Positions 10,850 to 21,884 are shown, numbered from the stretch's first letter. The stretch is 64,000 bases of DNA from Collybia mongolica (GCA_013420905.1 JAAXNY010000011.1:248001-312000); one strand, 5' to 3'. Notes: generated by a model from the sequence alone, not told the origin. Numbers and translations are program-made.

Positions 10850-11795
10850 AGATTCCAGGAGCATCCACATTGACTTGTTTAGCTATGCTTATAGTCAAGT
10901 AATGTATAAATGTGATATTAAAATAGATATAACAAGAGATTATAATCAAATTTCGAAAGGTACAAACAAATATAAATATACATTTCCTGGTACCCCCTCC
11001 ATAGGTCTAGGAGTAGTAGCAATTTCAATTGTCTCTGTTAGCCTTGTATTTGCTGAGATATGCATCATCTATATTGTGGGAATTTCATTAATGTTGATTG
11101 TTTGGCCAGATGTTGGCAAAGTAATATACAGATCATATTCATTTGTAATATGTAGTAAAAGGTTGTTGTTGATAATGAGGTTTGGAAGGGTACAAACAAC
11201 TACAAACAGATATAAATAAACACATCATGTATTCCTTTACAATGTCTAGTAGTAGCATTTCCATCAGCTTTGTATTTGCTGAGATAAGTATCATCTATAT
11301 TGTGAGAAATTTCTTTAGTATTATTGTTTGTTTGGCCAGATGTGTGGTGAAATGATATACAGACAGTATTCATTTACAATATGTAGCAAGAAATTTGTTG
11401 TTGATGAGGTTTAGAAAAATATAAACAAATACAAACACTTACAAATGTATACATGAGGTACTACTTCATCGTATCTGATACTAGCAATTTAAATTACATC
11501 CATAGGCCTTGTTGTTGTTGAGATATGCAATGATTTATATTGTGGGAACTTTGATGTTATTGTTTGTTTGGCTAGCTGTGTGGCAAAGTCATATACTTGA
11601 TATTGATTTGTAACATGCTTGTAGTAAGAGAGCTGTTTTTGATCATGGTGTTTGAAGGTGTACAAACAAATACAAATACATGTAAATATCTACATTGGGT
11701 AGCCCCTCACCATATCTAGTAGTAGCAATTTAAATTGCATCCATAGGTCTTGTCATTGTTGAGATATGCAATGTTTTGTATTGTGGGAAAAGTTT
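10850..11795 (+). repeat. tandem array of ~230-240 bp units
   Basis: At least three units plus a partial one. The landmark ttg.tgagat(a)..at..t.tattgtg recurs at about 11050, 11277, 11516 and 11757 (spacing 227-241), each followed by ttgtttggc and gtacaaac.aatacaaa. Units are AT-rich and diverged. No ORF spans them. The array runs directly into the palindrome at 11821. Confidence 0.8.
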
Positions 11796-11820
11796 GACCC
11801 AAAGCGGAACAAGTGTCTTG

Positions 11821-11890
11821 TAATCGTGCTTACGTTTGTCAACTACGCTGTTAGCTCTAACAGCGTAGTTGACAAACGTAAGCATGATTA
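11821..11890. repeat. 70-bp near-perfect palindrome
   Basis: Arms 11827-11854 and 11857-11884 are perfect 28-bp inverted repeats with only a 2-bp centre (ct). Pairing extends to 34 bp with one mismatch (cg versus ca). It would extrude as a cruciform or fold as a long hairpin. It sits in a short CpG-containing island (about 11796-12035) that begins and ends with gtgggaa / ttcccac, so it may be the core of a small foldback element. Confidence 0.9.
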
Positions 11891-12049
11891 TGCAGTGGAC
11901 AGTTATTAATTAATTCTTGAGATATCCCAAGAAAAAGACCAATTAACTCGAATTTATATTATTAAATGCAGCTTGTGTTAGCAGTTGCCTTTTTCGCTCG
12001 AAATCCGCGCGTCGGCTAATTTTGATTCCCACAGTTAGAAAAATATTTC

Positions 12050-12350
12050 CACGACTACAAAGTCTTACTGATGTACTTCAAAAACTTTACTGATCATGTT
12101 CTAATGAAATCTCGGAACACTTCAAACTTACTAACCATGGGAAAAACAACACTTGATCTTGTTGGGTACGCTGAATTTTCCCTGCAAACCCAGGATGATG
12201 AACGAGTTACTTATGTAAACATAAGGACTCATAAACACCATCAACTGGATTTAAGTTGTGCAATATCATGACAGGGCACCCCACCTTTAAAGTTAGCTTA
12301 GATAGAGGTAGCCCTGATACATTGATAGAGTTCAGATATTCAACAGGATA
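12050..12350 (-). pseudogene. Helitron helicase C-terminal fragment
   Basis: On the minus strand, 12350 to about 12240 reads [15 protein letters not shown], then [10 protein letters not shown] and LNPVDGV. This is the PEEFLxSLNxSGLPxHxLxLKVGCPxMLLRNL block of Helitron/Pif1 helicases. It continues more weakly as HHPGFAGKIQ and QVLFFPW toward 12050, with a stop and frame disturbance. The upstream part of the protein is missing, because the 12358 transposon inserted at the edge of this fragment. A 21-bp palindromic stretch at 12206-12226 interrupts the expected CNGTRL segment. Confidence 0.75.
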
Positions 12351-12603
12351 CATTTAGTGGGGAGGGGCAATCACGGTTATTGCCGCGTGAGCATTACATA
12401 ATCAAAATCATCGAAAATGGCCAGTTTCAGTGACCCAAGCCATCCTCACTCAATTCTCAATGGATTTTCATGATCCTTTGTGCATAGATAATCTTTAACA
12501 TATGCTGGGTATAGCTGAGTGTGTTTTTTTTGACCTAAACTACAATCCTTGGACCATGATAAGCTAAACTACATGTATACTACTTGTGGCAAATATCAGA
12601 CAA

Positions 12604-15600
12604 TTACTCTTCCTCACTCCCAGAGCTCACAGAGTCAAACTTCTCCCCTTCAGAGCTTTCTCCACCTTTAGGAACATTTGATGTACCAGGTACCTCATCA
12701 TTGAACTTTAAAATGGCTTCTGTCAGAGCTGCCATCTTGCTTTTTTTGTTCTTGATTTTGTATGCTTTTGGCACTCCTGCTACCATGTTTCAATAGATAT
12801 TCAGTTGTTCATCAAGTTGTGGATTTGTCAGATCATTGAGCTTTGTGATATCAGTCACTTGTACCACTGTGGCTTTCAAAACTACAGGAGTTGGCTGTGT
12901 CTCTGCACATTGGGAACTGCCACTTTGTAGAGCCTGGGGATGCACAATTGTATACTGAGCAATTGCAGCTTGCAATGCTGTAAGCTTTGCTGACTTGGTT
13001 GGTGTTTTTGATTTCATTGGAACTCCTTCCACCAAAGTCCGATAGATATCCAGCTGTTCATCAAGTTGGGCATTTGTCATAGCTTTGAGAATATCAAGAT
13101 CTGTTACTTGATCCACTGTTGCAAGATGTTTAATCCTGTTATTCAATTTCTCCTTGGCTTTTCTATCTTTCTCATGTTTTCCTTGTACAGCCATTTCAGC
13201 ATGTTCAATGAGCTCCTTTCTCCGCTTCTTCTCAAGTCCCTTGCTATCAACAAACCGTGCAACCTTCCGAATATGCTCATAATCATCCTCTTTGAAGTTC
13301 TTGAGCATGAATTCTTCAGTACCATTTCTGTTACACATAACCATTGCATTATACAAGTGCATTGACGTTGTTGGCTTTTTTCTTATAAAGAGCTGATAGG
13401 ATCCAAGGGCTCCCTCATTGATATCATTTGTGGATGGCATCCATGCTTGATCTCTCTGCTCAGGTGTTGCAAGGTCAATTACCCCACCTGGAGCAAATTC
13501 CAGTGTGAATCTCTCCCAGGTTTCTAAGGCTCCTTGAAAGAATCTAATCAGTACTGGCCTGATATGTGGAAGCTCTGGGGCTTTTTCAATGATTGCTGCA
13601 ACAACCTCTGGCTCTTCCCATGGTTTCTTGTCCATTGTACCATTTTTATAGTCACCAGATATAAGTGGATCAGGATTGTCAATAATAGCCTGCATATGTT
13701 CCTTGAGCTGAGTATGTACTGGACCAAGATTGAGCATGTTAAGTTCTTCTGTTCCTGGGCCTCATATTTGGCGCATATATGGGTGTGTAATAGCTTGTGC
13801 ATACAAAGCAAGAACACAAAGCTCAGTAAGTGTAGGAATGTCATGCAATGCATTGTACAGGTTGTGCTCTAAGTGGCTGAATCTGCAATTTTGTTTGCAA
13901 TCTTGTACAAAATCCAAGAATCTGATTATAGTTCTCAGATATTGTATAAGCATTCCACCTGCCTTCCCAAATGACTGATATTGGATATTGGTAGTATCTG
14001 CAAAGGTAATTGCCTTTCCTATTGCTTGTTCCATATAGTACCGGAAGGTGTTCTGCTGTCCTTTTTTATCATCTTTGTGATTAAACATATATCCAGCAAT
14101 TGCTGCTGCTTTGCTGCCTCCACAAGTGGTGGAATCTATTGCCTGTTTCTCAGCAACTGTCATTTCTTCATGATCAGAGATTCCAGCTATGACTTGAGCA
14201 TTATCCCTATTTGCTAGAAGAATAGGCCCTGTGTTTCCTGTGTCTGCCCACCATTGGCTCATAGCAATGTCTCCACCTTTTCCACCATTTAAATCTTTAT
14301 GCATTCCACATCCAGCCCAAATAAACAAATGCAAAGCATTTTTCTCTTCTTCAGATAAATTCACATAAGCTTCTTTTCCCAATTGCATAGCTAAGGCCCT
14401 CATCATTTCAGCACCTTTTTCTGCCTGATCATCTTTAGTAAGCTGATTCCATTTCTCAAGGCCCCCAGCTTCTAGTATCATCTTTTCATTCTCCTTCTGG
14501 ATGAGAGCAAATAGTTCACCTGCTATCATCTCAACCATTCTCTCACCACCAAGTGTTTCATAAAGCAAAGTCCTCTTTTAGTTGTTGTAGTAGCCTTGCT
14601 GCTTTTTTCTGATCCTCTGCATGGTCAGAGTTCATGCCCTTGAGCTTAGCAAAAAACTCAGCCAGGAGCAGAGACATCTTGTGTCTTCGTGCTAGAGGAC
14701 TTTGCTGGAACCATTCAATTATTTGGAGTATCAGTTTAATAAGACCATTAACCTGAGTTTGACTTGTATGGTCAACAGAGGAATAAACACCAAGAAGCTG
14801 GCTCTGATGTTTGGTTTCTGCATCATCCTGAAGATATGATACTTTGGCTTTTAGATTAATATGACGGGATTCAAAGTTTATGTGTTTGTGTGTTGTCCCA
14901 TCCCCACTGACTGTCAAACCATCAGTCTGGCCTATTTCAAATCCAAGTTGTATTTCTGCTGCAATACCACCCTCCAGAATTGCTCTTTGTACAGTTCTCC
15001 GGCTCATTTTAGCACCCACTGAAACACCTGCTGCTTTGCAGATATTTTGTATAATTTCTCCCACATAAGCCTGGGAGCATCCAGCATTGATCAGTGATCT
15101 AGCTAGAGCATGTGCCTCAGGAGTATATACACCTTTCTTCAATAGCTGATATTTGTTGTTCTCTTTCCGAGCTTTGCCTCTTGCCTTTTGAACAGCATGA
15201 TCAAGTACCCCAGGTGCTCTCTCACAATACATTTCCAATGCATGTCTTTTTTTCTGAGACTCTGCAAGTCGGTGCTTTAGATTAGTTATTTCAGAGGTAC
15301 AGTTGTCAACAAGTGAAACAAAGTGGTTTTCCATATGTTGGCTTTCAGATCTGAGCTCGTCAAGAAGGGAAATAGCTTTAGATGCATCAGCTTTAGCAGT
15401 TGGAAGGTCTACAGACTTCAACAAGTCAATCCAAGCCTGGAGTTTTCTTTGAGCTTTCCGCCTCTCTACTCTAAGAGCTTGGTATTGTTGCTTTGATTTC
15501 TCCTCAGATTTGTTCAGCTTTTCCTCCTTATCTTTGAGAATAGATGTCTTTTCTGCTATTTCAGTTTTGGCCATGGCCAATTCTAGTTGCACCAATTCCA

Positions 15601-15796
15601 ATTCTTCTGTAACATTGGCAAGCTGTACCCTCAAAGATTTTGGCTTAGTTGAAGGCTTAGAAGGAGGTTCTACCTCAGAAGGAGGCTCTACCTCAGAAGG
15701 AGGCTCTACCTCAGAAGGAGGCTCTACCTCAGAAGCAGTTCTAACCTTGTTCATAGCCTTCATGTGATTTATCTGAGCCCTAGTTCTTTTTGCCAT
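12604..15796 (-). pseudogene. putative transposase, coiled-coil and SAP-like repeats, three lesions
   Basis: Starts at ATG 15796 and ends at TAA 12604. In order: four tandem SEVEPP repeats; a long coiled coil (residues about 55-190); a conserved block GVYTPEAHALARSLINAGCS and KMSRRTVQRAILEGG; a strand-like LTVSGDGTTHKH; GMNSDHAEDQKKAARLL; IWAGCGMHKDLNGGKGG; NDINEGALGSYQLFIRKK; two C-terminal copies of a SAP-like module (LDEQLDIYR..VEGVP..KL.AL..AI). Lesions are a 1-base frame change near 14565, TGA at 13762-13764 (before GPGTEE) and TGA at 12790-12792, where the first SAP-like copy has Arg. The Asp and Glu in the SGDGTT, NSDHAEDQ and NEGALG blocks are candidate DDE residues, by inference only. 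I remember this protein as a common uncharacterised Agaricomycete family. Confidence 0.8.
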
Positions 15797-16713
15797 AGTG
15801 TTCCAGAAAAATCCAATATGTCAAGACCCAAGATAGACAAGTACCCAGAAACAGCCTGATAGCCAAGAGACTTTCCTTTAAGCTACAGCCCCAGTATTGT
15901 GTCAAGAAAGACCCAAGGTAGCCCAGTAATGCCACTTATAGGATCCTGCTATCTAATAATTGGAGATCTACCCAAGATCAGAATGATCAGAACTGTAAAC
16001 TGTGAGTAGTTTTGTCAGTCCAGTTTGAGAGAAGATATCTAGGCTGAATTATCATAATCAGAGGGTCAGATCCAAGTTACAATAAACATGTAGGTGCATT
16101 ACCACAGATCACTGACTGATGGGCAAGATAAGACAGATCCTAAGCAGAACTTGTCAATATTCTGGTGTAAAAAGGGTTTAGGAGACATTAGGAGGGCAGG
16201 GGAACATAATTTAAATGATAGAACCTACTAGTGGCAAAGATATTTCACTTTGAGGTGGTATGTGGGTGCAGAGCATCAAGAATGTTGAGGAAGAGATAGG
16301 AATAGCAGGTGATCAATATTTTTAAACTCCGCTCAGTCATCAGATCACCAGCAAAATGGCAGATGACAGTGCGCCATCACTGACATCTGCCTTGGCGACA
16401 ATACAGCTTAACTTCTTTGATCAATCCCACATGAAATTTCACGGGCAAGAGGGTCTTTGTGGCCGATTTTTCGATTTTTTCTTTTTCAGCTCTGCAGGTC
16501 TAAAAAATATATGTAAATTAGGTAAATCTTATGCAATATGAAGGAAATTAAAAAATCCGCCACAAAGACCCTCTTCAGGCTGGTTTTTCGAGCAACTTTT
16601 ATTATTATTCTGATCTCTTATTTTCAGTTTTTGAGCCACCAGCGATGTGGGTCACCAAATGGTGCTTTTTCAGGTGGGACAAACAACCATAAACAAATCA
16701 AAAATAACCGGGA
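15797..16713. other. 5' flank and subterminal region of the TIR transposon
   Basis: No ORF is supported. It should hold the promoter of the minus-strand gene. A block at about 16345-16700, containing gagggtctttgtgg.. and its inverted partner ccacaaagaccctctt, is shared with the MITE at 57290-58014, so these bases are the conserved cis-acting end. The inverted pair (16449-16465 and 16558-16574) can form a hairpin. Confidence 0.6.
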
Positions 16714-16734
16714 ATTGCCCCTCCCCACGTTTAG

Positions 16735-16912
16735 TGTTTGAGAGTTCGGTCCATATGACCGAAAAATAACCGTTGACTGAACCGAACTGCAACTGACATC
16801 AACCGGACTGTCAGTTGCAGTTATGGTAGGATTGACAGTTTGTCGGTTGCCAGTTACACAATCTCAAGCTAATATATTAACCGGAAACATACCGGTTATG
16901 ACCGGTTCAGAC
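16735..16912 (-). mobile_element. hAT-like terminal fragment
   Basis: The right edge reads, on the minus strand, cagtggtctgaaccggtc followed by more accggt motifs. CAGxGG starts and repeated subterminal accgg are typical of hAT termini. The other end is not found, because the 12358-16727 transposon abuts this piece. It may be a solo end of a non-autonomous element. Confidence 0.4.
16785..16822. repeat. 14-bp inverted repeat (hairpin)
   Basis: aactgcaactgaca (16785-16798) and tgtcagttgcagtt (16809-16822) are perfect complements around a 10-base loop. It lies in a region rich in ccggtt/aaccgg, just inside a hAT-like terminus that reads cagtggtctgaaccgg on the minus strand (about 16897-16912). 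Confidence 0.75.
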
Positions 16913-17094
16913 CACTGCTACAATCCATTCAGTAGTTGTCGCACAGTTACATATATATGTTGATGCAGATACACAAAAGACTGAAACTTGCGGAATTCAT
17001 AACCAAGCAATGGGGCATGAGATCACAGATATTATACGAACAAACAATGCTGCTGGCACACACGTGCATCTGCAGCATACTCACTCTCTCAACA

Positions 17095-17570
17095 TGGCAA
17101 AGCCCAAGGCCAAAACGAGAAAAGAACCTGCCACGAGGTCCAACAAGGGGAAAACCAAGGCACAAGCTCCAAAAGCAGGTAGCCACAAGTGGCATGCCCC
17201 TGATGAAACCGAAGATGATGGCGACAGTTCTGATGAAGAGGTACCGAAGACCCATCGTCGTAAACGGATAAAACCTTCACTAGAGCCTGATGAGGAAGTT
17301 GTCGAGAGCCAGGAGTCGGAGATTGAGGTAGTCAATGATGATAGTGTTCCTGTTGGTGGCCAACCCAGTGAAGAAGAAAGTGATGAGGTGCATTCATACG
17401 TTCATGACCACTAAAATTGATACTCACCAATGGCAGGAAAACAATGGGGACAAGCAGCATGAGATCAAGATAGGGTCAATGAAGAACGTGAGAAAGGATA
17501 GCACAAAGGACCTCTTGACAATCTTTTCAGACATCGTCATTGTCACATTCAAGAAGGGAAGCAAGACCGA
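17095..17570 (+). pseudogene. hAT-type transposase, 5' part (split by LTR element A)
   Basis: Starts MAKPKAKTRKEPATRSNKGK, continues with a long Asp/Glu/Ser-rich segment, and after a probable intron near 17395-17425 reads KDLLTIFSDIVIVTFKKGSK. That phrase normally leads into the RGRWCxxC zinc-binding motif of a fungal BED-like hAT transposase. The next codons lie on the far side of the 14.2-kb LTR element at 31804. The TSD ccga (17567-17570 and 31800-31803) marks the break. After removing the element, the frame continues but meets TGA (31811-31813) at the Arg of RGRWC, so the gene carried a stop besides the insertion. Confidence 0.75.
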
Positions 17571-18787
17571 TGAAAGGGGGCTCCTGGGCTATAAGTGCGC
17601 TGATGCTATGAAATGTAATCCCTTACACACACACACCAAACTTAACAATCAACACACGAACAGTAGGAATCGCCTGTTTTGAGTTCGGGTTCAAGTGCTT
17701 AGAAGCACTAAGCTTTGAATAGTACTAGCCAAAGCCCTTTTCAATGATCTCCCAACGGGTTTGATTCAGACAAAAGCTTCAACACAGGTTCATAAACCTG
17801 CTAGGTATATTTATAATATTTCTCGATCCAATAGACTGGGTACCAAGTGTACGTTCAATTATTAATGATCCCAAACGGATCTGTAAGTCCAAGCGACTTA
17901 TCAAACAATACAGTGCCAAGTGCACTAAGGCCAAGTGCCTAGTAATTCCAACGGACAATACGATACTAAGTTCCAAGTGAACTAAGTCTCTTTAATTCTG
18001 TAGTTCTTCAATCAATTCCAATCAAGACACGTTGAAGCAATCTGATCCTTAATTCGGGCACGCAATAGTGTTTTTAACAAATGTGATTTGTATACTCTAT
18101 AGTAGCGCGAAGTGGGGGCAAGATTCCTTGCCTTAGCGCTACTCATCTACAGTCTATTTATAATGTACAAACTAAATATCATATGGAATTGTAAATTTTA
18201 CACGGAACCGCGCTCCCGCGCGCCAAGAATCTGTATTCAATACTGACGCGTCTACTACAACTTGGCGCGCGCGCCATGCGTGCCAATTATGTCGTTTACT
18301 GGTTACTTATCAAATATTGAAAGAGCTGGCTAAACTCTTATCAAGTCCCGACCGCGCGCTCTGTTATTTAAAACAGCGCGGCACTGTCGTTTACTCCTCC
18401 TGATTGTCCTGGTTGCTATTCACGGTGTCCCGTCACTTCCGGTAGTTAACACCAAGTACCCCTGACTAGGATCGGGTTGTGCAAGTCCCGAATTTACAAT
18501 TACTTCTCCTATTAATGATGATCCCCGGACTAATGATATCATACTACAACGGTTACTTATGAACTAAGACACCGAGGTTGTAACCGGGCATGGTGAATAG
18601 GACTAATAATAGACCGTACTCATAGTCCTCTGTACTGATAGTGTATTATCCATTAGACTAGTTCACTCTGATTAGCCGTCTCGGAGCTCGACTCTAATCC
18701 TTTATTACTGCTTACTTGGTTATTAGAAATGACACTAATAGCCTTACTTGTTGACTTTATAAGTGCAAACAATTTCGGGCCCTATCA
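17571..18787 (-). repeat. element A 3' LTR
   Basis: A 1217-bp LTR, TG...CA, identical by eye to 30583-31799. In element orientation it contains a TATA box, tataaatag, at 18162-18154. It includes an (AC)n stretch near 17630 and cgcgcg clusters. The 65-codon minus-strand frame inside it recurs in the other LTR and is not considered a gene. Confidence 0.95.
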
Positions 18788-18800
18788 TCTCCCCCATACC
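18788..18800 (-). other. element A polypurine tract
   Basis: In element orientation ggtatgggggaga lies directly before the 3' LTR (which starts TGATAGGG). This is the expected place for the plus-strand primer. Confidence 0.7.
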
Positions 18801-19126
18801 ACAAATGTAGACTGTCCTCAGTCTCTCTTTGCCGGCAGGTTGGTCCAATACTTCGGGTCTGCATGTGTCTAATCTTTCAGTACAATGTTACAACGGTTCC
18901 GCTTTTAGACAGGTAGGCGCGCGATGTTGGGATCGAGCCCAGAGGTTTACTTCCCATCAGGATCGTGACAGTTATATACGTCTCCTGAGAGAGTACTTGA
19001 CATTTGGACATCGCTTTACAGATATTTCAGTCATCTGGACATTTTTCTCGTTATGTTTCTGACACTTCAGCAAGAGATCGGTACTCCTGTTTGTTCTTTA
19101 GAGCTTCGCAATGCAGGGTTGTGCGT

Positions 19127-19137
19127 TTTAAAAAGCT
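19127..19137 (+). promoter_or_regulatory. TATA-like box of antisense gene 1
   Basis: ttttaaaaagc lies about 105 bases before the ATG at 19238. The second antisense gene has tataaaaagg at nearly the same distance, which supports separate promoters for both. Confidence 0.45.
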
Positions 19138-19237
19138 CGCGTCCTTGCTAAGTTTTAGACAATTTGGACTTTATAGCCCATTTCTAAATCTCTTTGCTAT
19201 CTACATCGCTCAAACGCTCCAACCTTTTCAAACAGAA

Positions 19238-21187
19238 ATGTCTTCCACTTCTACTTCCGCCATGGCTCGTGCTCTGCGCTCGCCTTCCGCGCTGTCTCTC
19301 TCGCTCTCTGCCGCGATTCTACTGACTGAGGGCCGTTCCCCCACTATGGTCTATGTGGACCAGCCGGTCCCCTCATTTTCCGACCTCCTTGAAGATGCCG
19401 AGGGCGATGTCTTTGTCGCCATGGAGCAAGGGTGGATTATTATGGCCGAGGAACTCGCGCCCCGTATGGACCATCAGGGCCCCCTTGACCTCGACGAGTT
19501 GATTGACTTCGTCGATCACTGCTCCATGCTCATCGTACGCCCATCTTTTACTTATTAAAACCTTTTACTTATTTACTGGTCTCAGGATGCCATCACTGGC
19601 GTGGTCCGTGGCGCGCGTTTTTCGCTGCCATATCCGGCTATTCTCCTCCTGCGCGCGCTTCACCTTCAAGTGATGCGCATCCCTGTCGACGCGCGCGAGG
19701 CTTCGTGGTCTTCCTGGCGCACGGTCATATCGACTGACCTGGGCCACAATTCCATTCTTCTGGTAAGTGACTTGTTTACTTCTTTACTCTGCCTGCCCTT
19801 GTCAAGCTGACTACCTTTTACTTTAGGGCCAGGCTCCCACTGTGGAGCAAGTCCTGGACCAGGTGGGGTCGCGCTTCGAGCGCGACAATGGTGAAAGTAT
19901 CTTTCAGGATACTTTCCTCGTCCCTCCTCGCATGGTTGGCGCACCGCGCCGTTACCATCAGTACCGGGACAGTTGGTCCGCCGCGCCCTTGCCGGCGCGC
20001 TCCCCGGTCTTGGTACCCGCGGTTCGTTTATTACTGCTTTTTATTACTTTTCTTCGGTAGTTGACTTATTTTAATAGCCCCTCAAGCGGAAGCGTACAGC
20101 TGGGTCCAAGGGCAAAGGCCGTGCGGTTCCCCAGGTATATCCTTTACTTTACGAGTTTCACATTATTGCTGACTTGATTTCAAAATTCTAGTCCGACATG
20201 TCGCGCGTCCAGGGGACTGGCAGTGCTTCCGCGCCGCGTCCCTCGGAAGCAGGCCCGGTATGTCTCTTTTCTCTCTTGAAGTCATTTACTTTTACTCATC
20301 TTTATCTCCTTAGTCCTCTGGGCAGCCGCTGGTGAAGGTTGAAGTCCCTGAACTTCGGCTCTTCGATGATGAGATCGCCCGCCAGTTGGCTCAAGAGGGG
20401 TTCGCGGAGTTGTTGCCTCCCGCGGCCCCTTCTCCTCGTCGGTCGCGTAAGACCACTCGCTCTAGGGATAGGGCACAGGCGACACGCCGCAAGCACGCGC
20501 TGGTTCCCAACCGGGAGCTGACGCCGCTACAGTCCCCCATTACCTCCCTGCTGGCTGACCTTGCGCCGCGGCGCTCTTCCGTATGTTTATTACTACTTTA
20601 TTTCTTGTTACTGATCATTTTTACTAGGTGGGCTATCCTTGCACGATGTGCGCCACCCGCGGCGACATTGAGTGCACCTTCAACGGTTGGGGTAAACCGT
20701 GCGTGGAATGCGCCACCGCCAAGAAGGGGAAGTGCAGCTTCAGCCTCACTCCCCAGAAGCGCGCTAGGCTCCGTGAGGATCTGGGGCCCATGCTTGGTGC
20801 GGGCATTTCTAGTAAGCCATCTTCTTTCCGTCTTTTTGTTTACTACTGATTTTACTTATTCTACTAGCGGTTGCTGAAGCCTATGCTCAGCTCAGCGACG
20901 CGGACACCCTTGCCGCGGAGGTCATTCAGGCCGCTAACCGCGCGCTTGAAATGCGCGACTCCTTGTTGGCGCGCATAGTTGGCACCATTGGTAGGTTGTA
21001 CGAGGAGGAAGGCCTGGAGGGCCTTCAAAACCTCTTGCTGACTACGCCAGCCACGGAGAGCGCCCTCCTCTTCTACGCGGACTTCCAGAATCTCCCTTGG
21101 CCGCCCTTGGAAGAAGAAGTAGAGGTTGATGACAGTTCTTCGTCGTCAAGATCTTCTGCGTCCGTGCCTGACAGCGAGGAGGAGTAG
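19238..21187 (+). CDS. antisense gene 1 of element A, 8 exons, Cys-rich DNA-binding-like protein
   Basis: Exons 19238-19534, 19586-19762, 19827-20021, 20078-20134, 20192-20257, 20314-20580, 20628-20811, 20868-21187 join without a phase error into 520 codons. All introns are 47-64 bases with GT..AG ends. Features: Ala/Ser-rich N-terminus; acidic Asp/Glu patch; basic PLKRKR in exon 4 as a likely nuclear signal; Arg-rich exon 6 (RRSRKTTRSRDR); exon 7 with PCTMCATRGDIECTF and PCVECATAKKGKCSF, a paired CX2CX7C and CX2CX6C pattern reminiscent of zinc-cluster proteins; acidic/Ser-rich C-terminus SVPDSEEE. It lies antisense to gag-pol inside the element. Function is unknown; DNA binding or control of the element is inference. 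Confidence 0.8.
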
Positions 21188-21884
21188 CCGCGCCGCGCCC
21201 CCCCCCCCACCTACGTTTTCTTTCTATATGTGTTTTCCCGGGCCCTAGTGCCCTTACATATCACTTATTCCCCCGCCTTTCGTTGGGCTTCAATTTTATT
21301 AATTGAAGTCCAACACTTTGTCTTACATACAGTCCCTCGGACTATAAACAATGCTATTGATTTGGCTGTGGTTCTATTGTCTTCATAAGAAAGCTTCCGC
21401 CCTTGCCCCGGCTACTTAAGTTATAAATAGTACGGTTTAATTCTGGTGCAATTCTCTCGATCATTAAAAACCGTGGCGCGATCACTGACTTTTTATAGAC
21501 AATCTATTTCAATCCTTGTAACCTTGGTAAGGTTTTTCCAATTCGATTTTGCTTATACCCATCTCCCCCTCAACACTGATAACAACTGTCCCAGTTGTCA
21601 TGCGGACACTGCCGCGCTCCACATGAATTTTTACGGAGCTCCTTTTTTTTTTAATTGGGCCCAGCATTTCAATTAGGCACGCGTCTCGGACCTGTTCAGT
21701 TGAAATGTATAGATTTTTCTGGGGATAGAACGCGCGCAACGAATGAGAGACTGGGTAGCACTTCTCTAGTCGTAGAGGTATAAAAAGGGCACTGGCTGTG
21801 CTTTTTGTCCCAAGACATCGCCCAACTCTATTATACTCTCTTTACAACGTTCTGGTTCGAAGAATCAATTTCCTCTGCATCATT
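21188..21884. other. intergenic region between the two antisense genes
   Basis: No ORF is supported. It contains the 3' flank of gene 1 and the promoter of gene 2, including the TATA box at 21779. Nothing else recognised. Confidence 0.5.
21779..21788 (+). promoter_or_regulatory. TATA box of antisense gene 2
   Basis: tataaaaagg lies 106 bases before the ATG at 21885, followed by a pyrimidine-rich leader (ctctattatactctcttt). Confidence 0.6.

Larger units (their letters stand above)
12358..16727 (-). mobile_element. 4.37-kb TIR transposon of unassigned superfamily
   Basis: The ends are inverted copies: tggggaggggcaat starts at 12358 and attgcccctcccca ends at 16727. Similarity extends about ten more bases (ggttatt). 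The flanks are catttag (12351-12357) and cgtttag (16728-16734), a 7-bp TSD differing at one CpG/CpA position. A 725-bp relative at 57290-58014 has the same termini, the same right-hand subterminal sequence (around the phrase ccgccacaaagaccctctt) and a perfect 7-bp TSD. The only gene inside is the ~1060-codon minus-strand ORF at 12604-15796. Of the superfamilies I know, none pairs this terminus with a 7-bp TSD and this protein. Confidence 0.85.

Noticed and set aside
17779..17976. 65-codon minus ORF repeated at 30791-30988
   Set aside because: It is simply the same LTR sequence twice. No protein motif.
19666..19944. Minus-strand ORF inside antisense gene 1
   Set aside because: It is a shadow of in-phase exons 2 and 3 of the + strand gene and has no motif.
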